From Humitalea sp050632385 (GTDB lineage: Bacteria; Pseudomonadota; Alphaproteobacteria; Acetobacterales; Acetobacteraceae), in the NCBI RefSeq assembly GCF_050632385.1, contig NZ_CP192599.1:5394001-5458000 (forward strand): a DNA stretch of 64,000 nt, in the 5' to 3' direction. A program made the translations under genes and the position numbers. Shown in pieces: positions 56,910 through 64,000 of the stretch; within the stretch, counting starts at the first letter, position 1, and every line of letters starts with the position of its first letter. The notes under the pieces were generated by a model that was given only the letters and a program-made list of their open reading frames with translations, did not search any database and had not been told where the DNA came from.

Positions 56910-59086
56910 GCGGGCATATCCTTTCTGCGGCCGATGCGCCTTTGGCCGACGAGCAGCGTGATCAGGCCAAGCGCCGTCAGCATCAACCCGATCAGCACCA
57001 CGGCCGTCGCGATGGCCAGGCCGTAATCGCCGTTGATCACACGGTTCACGATGAACACTGTCGCCAGTTCGTATTCCGCGGTGACCAGGAAGATCACCGC
57101 GCTGATCGTCGTCATCGCGCGGACAAACGCATAGATCAGCCCGGCGATGATGGCCGGCCGCAGCAGCGGCAGGATGATGCGCCGAAAACCATCGGCCCCG
57201 CCGCCGCCCAGGACGGCGCTGGCCTCATCCAGCGATTTGTCGATCTGCGACATCGCCGCCATGCCGCCGCGCAACCCGACCGGCAGGTTCCGGAACACGA
57301 AGCAGGCGATGATGATCGCCGCCGTCCCCGCCAGTTCCAGCGGCGGCAGGTTGAAGGCGCGGACATAGGCGACGCCGATGACCGTGCCGGGCACGGCGAA
57401 GGACAGCAGGGTCGCGAATTCCAAGGTGCCCTTGCCGTAGAACCGCGTCCGGCTGAACAGCCAGGCGGCCAGGATGCCCAGCCCCGCGGTCAGCGGTGCG
57501 GCGGCCGCGGCCAGCGTCACCGTCGTCAGCACGCTGTTCCAGGCGAGGCCGGTCAGCGCGAGGCCGTGTTCGCCCCATTCGGCGGAAAACGCCTTTTCCA
57601 TGTGGCGCAAGGTCGGGGTGAAATCGCGGCCCCAGACCTCGACGAAGCCACCGGCGATGGCCAGGCCGTAGAGCACCAGGGTCAGCGTGGCCCAGGGCAG
57701 CACCACCATCAGGCACAGCCGCCGCACGCCGGCCGGGAGCGGCGGCGCCAGCCCCGCATCGCCCTTGCCGCCGATCGAGACGTAGGATTTGCCGGCGGTC
57801 AGCCGCCGCTGCACAGCAAAAACGCCGAGCGCCACGACCAGCAGCACCAGCGCCAGGGCCGCGGCACGCCCACCATCCGCCTGGGCGCCAACCACGGCGA
57901 AGAAGATTTCGGTCGACAGCACGGCAAATTGCCCGCCGAGCACGATGGGATTGCCGAAATCGGCGATGCTTTCGACGAAGCCGAGCAGGAAGGCATTCGC
58001 CAACCCCGGCCGCAGCATCGGCAAGGTCACGTTGAAGAAGGTCGTGCGGTCGTCGGCGCGCAGGGTGCGCGATGCTTCTTCCAGGGTCGGCGACAGCCCC
58101 TCCACCACCCCGATCAGCACCAGGAAGGCGATTGGCGTGAAGGAGAACAATTGCGCCAGCAGCACGCCCGGCAGGCCGTAGATCCAGCGCCCAAGTTCAA
58201 TGCCGAACCAAGCATCAGCCGCCTGTGACACCAGGCCCGACCGCCCAAAAATCAGGATCAGCCCGAGGCCCAGGATGAAGGGCGGGGTCACGATCGGCAG
58301 CACCGTCAGCAGCCGCAAAGGCTTGGGAAAGCGTAGCCGGCCACGCACCGCCAGCAAGGCGAAGGCCAGCCCGAGCGCCGTGGTGCCACTGGCGGTCAGG
58401 GTCGCGAGGAACATGGTGTTCCACACCACGCCGCAACGCGTCCCGCCGATCAGGCAGGCGAAACTCCAGAGCCGGTCATCCGCCAGCCGCCCGACGATGG
58501 CCATCGGCACAAGATCGCCAGCGGTGTCGCGAAACGCGTCCGACAGCATCGCCGCCAGGGGCCAGAAGGTGAATAGCCCGACGCCCGCCGTGATCAGCAG
58601 CGCGATGGCGGCGGTAAAAGGGTCGCCGCGGAAGGCACCGCGCCCGGCCAGCCCCGCCGCCAGCACCAGAAGCAGGCACAGCGGCACCAGCGCGCCGCCG
58701 AGGCCGATACCGAACTGGCGGTCCACCTCGCCGAACATCGTCTCCAGCGCCGGCGCGTTCCAGCCGCGCACGCCGATCGACCAGCCCTGCGCGGCCCAGA
58801 GCAGCAGTCCGGCACCACCGGCCAGGGCAAAGAGGCTGGCCCGCATCGAACGCGCCATGGGCAGCACGGCCGCGGCCAGCGCCAGCGCCGGGGCCAGCAC
58901 GGCGGGCCAGAGCCACCAGCGGCCTTCGGTCAGTGCCAGGCCGAGTGCCGATCCCGCATCCGCATCGGTCAGCCAGGCAAGCCCGGCCCAGGGCACCGCG
59001 CCCAACCCGTCCTGTTGCAGGTACCAGGGCAACAGAAGGGCCGCGAAAAGCCCCAATGCGCCACCGATACCCCCCGCCTTGCGCAT
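56906..59086 (-). CDS. Double-domain ABC permease (FbpB/ThiP type)
   Basis: The 726-residue protein contains two binding-protein-dependent transport domains in one chain, each with an EAA motif (LEEASRTLRADDRTTFFNVT; LDEASAVLGGGGADGFRRII). It has about 14 or more predicted helices. The usual length is about 500-560, so an extra N-terminal membrane part of roughly 170 residues is present (LFAALLLPWYLQQDGLGAV onward). It sits between ATPase and receptor genes and overlaps the ATPase by 4 bp. Confidence 0.88.
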   Translation of the reverse strand: MRKAGGIGGALGLFAALLLPWYLQQDGLGAVPWAGLAWLTDADAGSALGLALTEGRWWLWPAVLAPALALAAAVLPMARSMRASLFALAGGAGLLLWAAQGWSIGVRGWNAPALETMFGEVDRQFGIGLGGALVPLCLLLVLAAGLAGRGAFRGDPFTAAIALLITAGVGLFTFWPLAAMLSDAFRDTAGDLVPMAIVGRLADDRLWSFACLIGGTRCGVVWNTMFLATLTASGTTALGLAFALLAVRGRLRFPKPLRLLTVLPIVTPPFILGLGLILIFGRSGLVSQAADAWFGIELGRWIYGLPGVLLAQLFSFTPIAFLVLIGVVEGLSPTLEEASRTLRADDRTTFFNVTLPMLRPGLANAFLLGFVESIADFGNPIVLGGQFAVLSTEIFFAVVGAQADGGRAAALALVLLVVALGVFAVQRRLTAGKSYVSIGGKGDAGLAPPLPAGVRRLCLMVVLPWATLTLVLYGLAIAGGFVEVWGRDFTPTLRHMEKAFSAEWGEHGLALTGLAWNSVLTTVTLAAAAAPLTAGLGILAAWLFSRTRFYGKGTLEFATLLSFAVPGTVIGVAYVRAFNLPPLELAGTAAIIIACFVFRNLPVGLRGGMAAMSQIDKSLDEASAVLGGGGADGFRRIILPLLRPAIIAGLIYAFVRAMTTISAVIFLVTAEYELATVFIVNRVINGDYGLAIATAVVLIGLMLTALGLITLLVGQRRIGRRKDMPA

Positions 59087-59090
59087 CGGC

Positions 59091-60113
59091 TTAGCGCGGC
59101 AGGCTGTTCACCTCGCGCTCCCAGCGCTCGATCAGGCGGCGGCGTTCGGCGCTGGTGCCGTATTTCGCGAAATTATAGTCGATCAGGCGGATCTGCGCGA
59201 TCGGCGGCGCCTCGGGCGGGATCGGGGTCGCGCGGTTGGATGGCGTCTGGAATTGCTTGTTCTCGGCGCCCAGGGCCTGGGCCGCGGGGGTCAGCGCCCA
59301 GTCGTAGAACCGCCGCGCCTGACGCTCGTTCCGCGCGCCGCGAATGATCGACATGCTGCCGATCTCATAGCCCGTGCCCTCGCTCGGGATCGCGCTGGCG
59401 ACCGGGAAGCCGCCCAGGCGTTCGGTCACCGCATCATGCACGAAGGAGATGGACATCCCCGTCTCACCCCGCGCCACCGCCTTGATCGGCGCGGTGCCGG
59501 AGCGCGGATAGGCGTTGATGTTGCGATGCAGGTTGCGCAGGTACTCGAAGGCGGGATCTTCGCCCATCAACTGCACGATGGTCGCGATCATCACATAGGC
59601 GGTGCCGGAGGAGCGGGGATCGGCCATCTGGATCTCGTTCCGGAACCGCGCATCCAGCAGGTCGGCCCAGGAGGTCGGTGGCGCGATATTCCGCCGCGCC
59701 AGCAATTCGGTGTTGTACCCGAAGCCCAGCGCGCCGGCGTAGATGCCGACGGTGCGATATCGGCTGTCACGCGCCTGGCGCTGCGCCCAGTCGGTGAGTT
59801 GGTCGAGCATGGCGGAACGATATTCGGCCGTCAGGTTGTCCTCGGCCGCTTGAAGATGCGGGTCGCCAGTGCCGCCGAACCAGACGTCGCCGCGCGGGTT
59901 CTGTGCTTCGGCGCGGATCTGGGCCAGCACTTCGCCGGACCCCTTCTGGCTCATGCTGACGCGGATGCCGGTGTCGCGCTGGAAGGCATTGGCCGCCGCC
60001 TGGCACCATTCGACCTGGGCCGAACAATACAGGTTCAACGATCCCTGGGCCTGGGCCGCCACCGGCAGGGCCAGGACGGCGGCCAGCATGGCGGCCGGGA
60101 AAAGACGACGCAT
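59091..60113 (-). CDS. Ferric-iron-type ABC solute-binding protein (FbpA/AfuA-like)
   Basis: The 340-residue receptor has a signal peptide (LAAVLALPVAAQA, cut about residue 22) and family-1-like motifs: LNLYCSAQVEWCQAAANAFQ, RGDVWFGGTGDPHLQAAEDN, YAGALGFGYNTELLARRN and SWADLLDARFRNEIQMADPR. The two Tyr expected for Fe(III) binding are not evident as a pair, so a phosphonate or other ligand is possible. The ribosome-binding site AGGGAGG is inside the right arm of a long hairpin (60124-60160). It is the first gene of a receptor-permease-ATPase operon. Confidence 0.88.
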   Translation of the reverse strand: MRRLFPAAMLAAVLALPVAAQAQGSLNLYCSAQVEWCQAAANAFQRDTGIRVSMSQKGSGEVLAQIRAEAQNPRGDVWFGGTGDPHLQAAEDNLTAEYRSAMLDQLTDWAQRQARDSRYRTVGIYAGALGFGYNTELLARRNIAPPTSWADLLDARFRNEIQMADPRSSGTAYVMIATIVQLMGEDPAFEYLRNLHRNINAYPRSGTAPIKAVARGETGMSISFVHDAVTERLGGFPVASAIPSEGTGYEIGSMSIIRGARNERQARRFYDWALTPAAQALGAENKQFQTPSNRATPIPPEAPPIAQIRLIDYNFAKYGTSAERRRLIERWEREVNSLPR

Positions 60114-60123
60114 GGGGTGAACC

Positions 60124-60160
60124 CTCCCTGATGCCCGGTCGTTGCCGGGGCGTCAGGGAG
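60124..60160 (-). promoter_or_regulatory. Hairpin covering the receptor ribosome-binding site
   Basis: On the leftward strand CTCCCTGA and TCAGGGAG form an 8-bp perfect stem, extended inward by four G-C pairs (GCCC/GGGC) past one mismatch. AGGGAGG, the ribosome-binding site of the receptor gene, lies in and just after the 3' arm, so the folded form would block it. It could alternatively act as a terminator after gshB, though it lacks a U-tract. Confidence 0.5.
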
Positions 60161-60203
60161 TCATGCCAGAAAACGAATGTGACGAAAAGATGACGGTTTG
60201 AAG

Positions 60204-61148
60204 TCAGCGCTTCGCTTCGATCGCGTCCCAGATCGCCGCCTCAAGATGCACGCCGTCGAAGCGCGCGACTTCCTGCAAGCCGGTCGGCGAGGTCACGTTG
60301 ATCTCGGTCAGATAGCCGCCGATCACGTCGATGCCGACGAAGATCAGTCCGCGCGCCTTCAGGTCCGGCCCGATGCGCGCGCAGATTTCGCGTTCGCGCT
60401 CGGTCAGTTCCGATTTCTCGGGCCGCCCGCCGACATGCATGTTGCTGCGCGATTCACCCGCCGCGGGCACGCGGTTGATCGCGCCCATCGGCACGCCGTC
60501 GATCAGGATGATGCGCTTGTCGCCGCTGCGCACGGCCGGCAGGTATTGCTGGATCATCAGCGGTTCGCGCGAACGCTCCCCCCACATTTCCAGCAGCGAG
60601 TTGAGGTTGGAATCCTCCGGGCGCAGATGGAACACGCCGGCGCCGCCATTGCCGAACAGCGGCTTGACGATGATGTCGCCATGTCGCGCGCGGAAATCCG
60701 CGATCTCGGCGCGGTCCAGCGTGACCAGCGTTTCCGGCATCAGGTCGGGGTAGTTCAGGACGAAGAGTTTTTCCGGCGCATTGCGGACCGAAGCGGGGTC
60801 GTTCACCACCAGCGTCTTCGGGTGGATCATCTCCAGCACATGCGATGCGGTGATGTAGGACATGTCGAAGGGCGGATCCTGGCGCATCAGCACCACGTCC
60901 ATCGTGGACAGGTCCAGCACCTCACGCGTGCCGAAGGCGAAATGGTCGCCCTTCTTGCGCTGCACCGTCACCGGGTGGGCCTTGGCGCGCACCTGGCCGT
61001 GGGCGAAGGTCAGGTCGCGTGCGTGGTAGTGCCACAGCGCGTGGCCACGGGCCTGTGCTTCCAGCATCAATACGAACGTGCTGTCGCCGTCGATGCCGAT
61101 GCTCTCCATCGGGTCCATCTGTACGGCGACTTTGAGGCCACGGGTCAT
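60204..61148 (-). CDS. gshB: Glutathione synthetase
   Basis: The ATG at 61148 gives 314 residues. The ATP-grasp enzyme has LKVAVQMDPMESIGIDGDST at the start, VVLMRQDPPFDMSYITASHV, GDIIVKPLFGNGGAGVFHL (ATP-binding), MIQQYLPAVRSGDKRIILID and FVGIDVIGGYLTEINVTSPT. It joins gamma-glutamylcysteine and glycine in the cytosol. A GTG/ATG further upstream (61322) would only add unlikely sequence overlapping the repeat region. It is divergent from aroE. Confidence 0.95.
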   Translation of the reverse strand: MTRGLKVAVQMDPMESIGIDGDSTFVLMLEAQARGHALWHYHARDLTFAHGQVRAKAHPVTVQRKKGDHFAFGTREVLDLSTMDVVLMRQDPPFDMSYITASHVLEMIHPKTLVVNDPASVRNAPEKLFVLNYPDLMPETLVTLDRAEIADFRARHGDIIVKPLFGNGGAGVFHLRPEDSNLNSLLEMWGERSREPLMIQQYLPAVRSGDKRIILIDGVPMGAINRVPAAGESRSNMHVGGRPEKSELTEREREICARIGPDLKARGLIFVGIDVIGGYLTEINVTSPTGLQEVARFDGVHLEAAIWDAIEAKR

Positions 61149-61200
61149 CGGCTGGGTCCTGTTTCGGTCGTGGCGACGGATGGCAGAGGTTCGGCCCGTA

Positions 61201-61276
61201 GGCAAACGCGGCCTTGCGGCCGGGAGGCAACCGCGGCCCTGCGTGTGGGGGCAAACCCGGCCATGCGGCCGGGGGG
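61201..61276. repeat. Three imperfect tandem units of about 25 bp
   Basis: Three copies of a GGCAAACGCGGCC-TGCGGCCGGG-like unit start at 61201, 61226 and 61250. The first and third units contain the small stem CGGCC/GGCCG. They occupy the spacer between the divergent gshB and aroE genes. Their role is unknown; they may be slipped duplications or protein sites. Confidence 0.55.
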
Positions 61277-61314
61277 TGTTGACCAGCGGCCGAGGGTGCC
61301 GCTTGTTCGCCCCC

Positions 61315-62154
61315 ATGCGCACCCTGACAGGGGCGGCACGCCTGGCCGGGGTTCTCGGCTGGCCCGTCGCCCATTCCCGATCGCCCTTGCTGCACGGAAC
61401 CTGGCTCGACCGCCACGGGATCGACGGCGCCTATCTGCCGCTGCCGGTGGCGCCGGCCGAGTTTTCCGTGGCGGTGCGGGGGCTGATGGCGCTGGGGTTT
61501 CGTGGCGCCAACGTCACGATCCCGCATAAGGAAGCCGCCTACGCCCTTTGCGATGAGCGGGACGCGGCGGCCGAGCGGGCGGGGGCCGTGAACACCATGG
61601 TGTTCAAGGACGGCCGCATCTGGGGCAGCAACACCGATGGCTGGGGGTTCTGCGAATCCTTGCGCGAACAGGCGCCGGCGTGGCGGGCCGATGCCGGGCC
61701 GGCGGTGCTGCTGGGCGCCGGCGGGGCAGCCCGCGCCATCGCGGCGCGCCTGCTGGATGAAGGCTGCCCCCGCCTGGTCCTGGTCAACCGCAACCTGGAC
61801 CGTGCGATGGCGCTGGCGGCCGACCTGGGCGGCCCGATCGAGGTCGCAGTGGACCCGCCCTTGGCCGGGGCATCGCTGCTTGTGAATACCACCAGCCTCG
61901 GGATGCATGGCGAGCCGCCATTGATCATCGACCTGTCCCCCTTGCCGACGCACGCGGTGGTGGCCGACATCGTCTACGTGCCGCTGGAAACCCCGCTGCT
62001 GGCGGCCGCCCGGGCCAGGGGGCTGGTCGGCGTGGATGGCCTGGGGATGCTGCTGCATCAGGCGCGCCCCGGGTTTTCCGCCTGGTTCGGGGTGGAACCG
62101 GTGGTCGATGCCGCGTTGCGGGCCGTAGTCGCGGCCGATATCCCTCTGACATGA
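61315..62154 (+). CDS. aroE: Shikimate dehydrogenase
   Basis: The 279-residue enzyme reduces 3-dehydroshikimate with NADPH in aromatic amino-acid synthesis. Evidence: VLGWPVAHSRSPLLHGTWLD (substrate Ser pair), GFRGANVTIPHKEAAYAL with the catalytic Lys in IPHK, GAVNTMVFKDGRIWGSNTDG, the NADP loop VLLGAGGAARAIAARLLDEG and VVADIVYVPLETPLL. ATG 61315 follows the tandem-repeat spacer. It overlaps coaE by ATGA, in the aroE-coaE-dnaQ order usual in Rhodospirillales and Rhodobacterales. Confidence 0.95.
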   Translation: MRTLTGAARLAGVLGWPVAHSRSPLLHGTWLDRHGIDGAYLPLPVAPAEFSVAVRGLMALGFRGANVTIPHKEAAYALCDERDAAAERAGAVNTMVFKDGRIWGSNTDGWGFCESLREQAPAWRADAGPAVLLGAGGAARAIAARLLDEGCPRLVLVNRNLDRAMALAADLGGPIEVAVDPPLAGASLLVNTTSLGMHGEPPLIIDLSPLPTHAVVADIVYVPLETPLLAAARARGLVGVDGLGMLLHQARPGFSAWFGVEPVVDAALRAVVAADIPLT

Positions 62155-62750
62155 AGATTCTGGGCCTCACCGGCAGCATCGGCATGGGCAAGACCACCGC
62201 CGCCCGCGCCTTTCGTCGCCTGAAGGTGCCGGTCTTCGATGCCGATGCGGCGGTGCATGTGTTGCAGGCCCCGGGCGGTGCCGCGGTCCGCCCCATCGGC
62301 GCCGCCTTCCCCGGCACCGTCGTGAAAGGCGTTTTGGCGCGCGAGGCCCTGCGGTCCGCCGTGCTCGGCAATCCGGCCGCCCTGCGGCGGCTGGAAGCCA
62401 TCGTCCACCCGCTGGTGCGGCGGATGGAGCGTCGGTTCCTGTCCGCCTGCCGCCGCCGGGCGGAGCCGCTGGTGGTGTTGGACGTGCCCCTGCTGTTCGA
62501 AACCCGGCCCGATCCGCATGCCGGGCTGGATGCGATCCTGGTCGTCTCGGCACCTGCCGCCGTGCAGCGCGCCCGTGTCCTGCGCCGGCCGGGCATGACG
62601 CCGGCCCGGCTGGATGCCATCCTGGCGCGGCAAATGCCCGATTCCGAAAAACGCGCCCGCGCCGACCACGTGCTGCACAACGGCCTGTCGAAGCACCACG
62701 CCCAGGCCCAGGTGCGGCGCCTCGTCCGGCGGTATCGCCCAAATGCGTGA
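62151..62750 (+). CDS. coaE: Dephospho-CoA kinase
   Basis: The 199-residue kinase catalyses the last step of coenzyme A synthesis. It begins with the P-loop LGLTGSIGMGKTTAARAFRR and has VPVFDADAAVHVL, LEAIVHPLVRRME and LVVLDVPLLFETR. The C-terminal lid RRPGMTPARLDAILARQM and HVLHNG are typical. It overlaps dnaQ by 8 bp and aroE by 4 bp. Confidence 0.94.
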   Translation: MKILGLTGSIGMGKTTAARAFRRLKVPVFDADAAVHVLQAPGGAAVRPIGAAFPGTVVKGVLAREALRSAVLGNPAALRRLEAIVHPLVRRMERRFLSACRRRAEPLVVLDVPLLFETRPDPHAGLDAILVVSAPAAVQRARVLRRPGMTPARLDAILARQMPDSEKRARADHVLHNGLSKHHAQAQVRRLVRRYRPNA

Positions 62751-63462
62751 AATCGTCCTGGATACCGAGACCACCGGCCTGGACCCCCTGCTGGGCGACC
62801 GGGTGATCGAGGTCGCGGCCATCGAATTGGAAAACCTGCTGCCCACCGGCCGCGTCTTCCATCGCCTGGTGGACCCCGAGCGCGACATCCCGTCGGAAGC
62901 GACCCGCGTGCACGGCTTCACCCGCGACGATTTGCGCGGCAAGCCGCTGTTCCCGGCCATTGTCGAGGAGATGATGGCCTTCCTGGGCGACGCGCCGATC
63001 ATCGCGCACAACGCCCCCTTCGACTTCGGCTTTTTGGACGCCGAATTGCAGCGCGCCGGCCGGCCGCGGCTGGACCGCAAGCGCATGGTCGATACCTTCG
63101 CCATCGCCCGCGAACGCTACCCGGCCGCCCCCAACAGCCTGGATGCGCTGTGCCGGCGGTTCGAAATCGACCTGTCGGAACGCGGCACCCACAATGCGCT
63201 GCTGGACGTGCGGCTGCTGGCCCAGGTCTACCTGGAACTGCGCGGCGGCCGCCAGCCGGGGCTGACCCTGGCCGCGGAAACCAGCGCCGGGCAGCAGGAC
63301 TCCGCCCCGATCGCCGCGGTCGCGGGCCTGACCCGGCCGCGCACCCCGCACCCGATCCTGCCCGATGCGGCGACCCTGGCGGTCCATGCCGCCTTTGTCG
63401 CGCGCCTGAAGGACCCGGTGTGGCTGCAACCGCCCTTTGCCGAGACCGCGCGGGACGGCTAG
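62743..63462 (+). CDS. dnaQ: DNA polymerase III epsilon subunit (3'-5' exonuclease)
   Basis: The 239-residue subunit proofreads replication. The DnaQ exonuclease motifs are ExoI IVLDTETTGLDPLLGDRVIE, ExoII IIAHNAPFDFGFLDAEL and ExoIII THNALLDVRLLAQVYLEL (H-x5-D). A C-terminal region of about 50 residues (PHPILPDAATLAVHAAFV) would bind the polymerase alpha subunit. ATG 62743 lies inside the coaE end. Confidence 0.95.
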   Translation: MREIVLDTETTGLDPLLGDRVIEVAAIELENLLPTGRVFHRLVDPERDIPSEATRVHGFTRDDLRGKPLFPAIVEEMMAFLGDAPIIAHNAPFDFGFLDAELQRAGRPRLDRKRMVDTFAIARERYPAAPNSLDALCRRFEIDLSERGTHNALLDVRLLAQVYLELRGGRQPGLTLAAETSAGQQDSAPIAAVAGLTRPRTPHPILPDAATLAVHAAFVARLKDPVWLQPPFAETARDG

Positions 63463-63492
63463 ACCGCGCCCGAACATTAGGGGTGTGCATCC

Positions 63493-64000
63493 ATGTCTGA
63501 CGGACGCTTGGTCATCGGCAATCGGCGGTATTCCTCCTGGTCGCTGCGCGGCTACCTGGCGGTGGCGCTGGCGGGGCTGGATGTGGTGGTCGAAACCATC
63601 CCGATGGAGCGCCCGGAAGGCGGCGGCAGCACCCCCGCGATCAAGGCCGCCGCCCCGGCGGGGCTGGTGCCCTTCCTGGAACACCAGGGCGCGCTGGTCT
63701 GGGAAAGCCTGTCGATCTGCGAATACTGCGCCGAGATCAACCCGGCCCTCTGGCCCGCCGACCGCGCCCAGCGCGGCACCCTGCGCAGCATCGCGACCGA
63801 GATGCACGGCGGGTTCCTCGCCCTGCGCCAGGCCTTTCCGATGAACCTCGGCCGCACCGCCAGCGCAGCGGCGCGGGACGCGCGCGTCACCGCGGCGGTC
63901 ACCGCCGATATCGCCCGCATCTGCGACCTCTGGGCGCGGGCCATCGCGCTGACCGGCGGGCCCTTCCTGAACGGGGCCTCGGCCGGGGCCGCCGATGCCA
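63493..64000 (+). CDS. Glutathione S-transferase family protein, cut by right edge
   Basis: The frame begins MSDGRLVIGNRRYSSWSLRG and runs off the window after 169 codons. The thioredoxin-like N-terminal domain has the catalytic-Ser-type active site RYSSWSLRGYLAV, and PAGLVPFLEHQGALVWESLS with the cis-Pro and the Glu-Ser glutathione contact. Helical C-terminal domain follows (EYCAEINPALWPADRAQRGT). The protein is cytosolic. It lies 30 bp after dnaQ and gshB is nearby, but no functional link is evident. Confidence 0.9.
   Translation, partial: MSDGRLVIGNRRYSSWSLRGYLAVALAGLDVVVETIPMERPEGGGSTPAIKAAAPAGLVPFLEHQGALVWESLSICEYCAEINPALWPADRAQRGTLRSIATEMHGGFLALRQAFPMNLGRTASAAARDARVTAAVTADIARICDLWARAIALTGGPFLNGASAGAADA

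Noticed and set aside
58200..60131. A 643-codon plus-strand frame over the iron-type permease and receptor
   Set aside because: It is antisense to two well-recognised transporter genes and shows no family features.
1..64000. tRNA, rRNA, CRISPR arrays, insertion sequences, phage genes or attachment sites
   Set aside because: None was seen on reading both strands: no tRNA-like CCA-ending cloverleaf, spaced direct repeats, transposase motif or integrase was recognised.

Overview
The window is GC-rich (by eye roughly two thirds or more G+C) and densely coded. Most neighbouring genes overlap through ATGA or GTGA junctions. The gene content suggests a chromosomal segment from an alphaproteobacterium, probably Rhodospirillales/Acetobacteraceae (Roseomonas-like): an XrtA/Prs exopolysaccharide locus, several orphan Bug/TctC receptors, an aroE-coaE-dnaQ block, gshB, and an SDHAF4-like gene beside htpX. 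The taxonomic assignment is inference. I saw no rRNA, tRNA, CRISPR array, insertion sequence or phage gene.

Region 1 (1-12737) is part of an exosortase A (XrtA)-associated exopolysaccharide locus. A chain-length determinant (cut by the left edge) and an export lipoprotein run leftwards. The polyprenyl glycosylphosphotransferase, the PrsK/PrsR sigma-54 two-component pair, the PrsT TPR protein, a GT4 glycosyltransferase and a large secreted protein of unknown function run rightwards. The divergent 340-bp spacer is AT-rich and holds a perfect 24-bp inverted repeat. The exosortase itself should lie beyond the left edge. Region 2 (12935-15162) holds mlaA, a lytic transglycosylase and two small genes.

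Region 3 (about 15.2-22.9 kb) is sulfur acquisition. Two bifunctional proteins, CysH-CysD and CysN-CysC, cover sulfate activation and reduction. They are preceded by a structured leader and a translationally coupled 56-codon ORF. Next comes an organosulfur-scavenging operon (SfnB-like flavoprotein, 27-residue membrane peptide, Bug receptor, SsuD-like LLM monooxygenase), preceded by a 32-codon leader ORF rich in Met and Cys codons.

Region 4 (22.9-52.1 kb) is a catabolic island. It contains an oligopeptide-type ABC importer with an amidohydrolase, divergent from an acyl-CoA ligase, a class II aldolase-like protein and a tandem alpha/beta-hydrolase. A methyltransferase, an FAD-linked oxidase and a GntR regulator follow, with a related 20-bp operator-like motif at both promoters of this set. 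Beyond it are a DadA-like oxidase, a Bug receptor, a MarR regulator and an ABM-domain protein. Then comes a one-polypeptide Rieske ferredoxin-reductase-oxygenase with its beta subunit, a CoxL/M/S-type molybdenum hydroxylase whose Fe-S subunit is fused to a CoxG domain, an NMT1/SsuA-type ABC importer and an orphan TRAP receptor. Rieske dioxygenase plus molybdenum hydroxylase suggests breakdown of an aromatic or N-heteroaromatic acid; the substrate is not visible in the sequence.

Region 5 (52.1-55.8 kb) looks like an oxygen-limitation stress module: phosphoribosyltransferase, small hydrolase, an FNR/FixK-like box, a truncated HPF-like gene, a small conserved-looking gene, an SDHAF4-like protein, HtpX and a CHAP lipoprotein. 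Region 6 (55.8-64 kb) has a ferric-iron-type ABC importer with a hairpin over the receptor's ribosome-binding site, then gshB, aroE, coaE, dnaQ and a glutathione S-transferase cut by the right edge.
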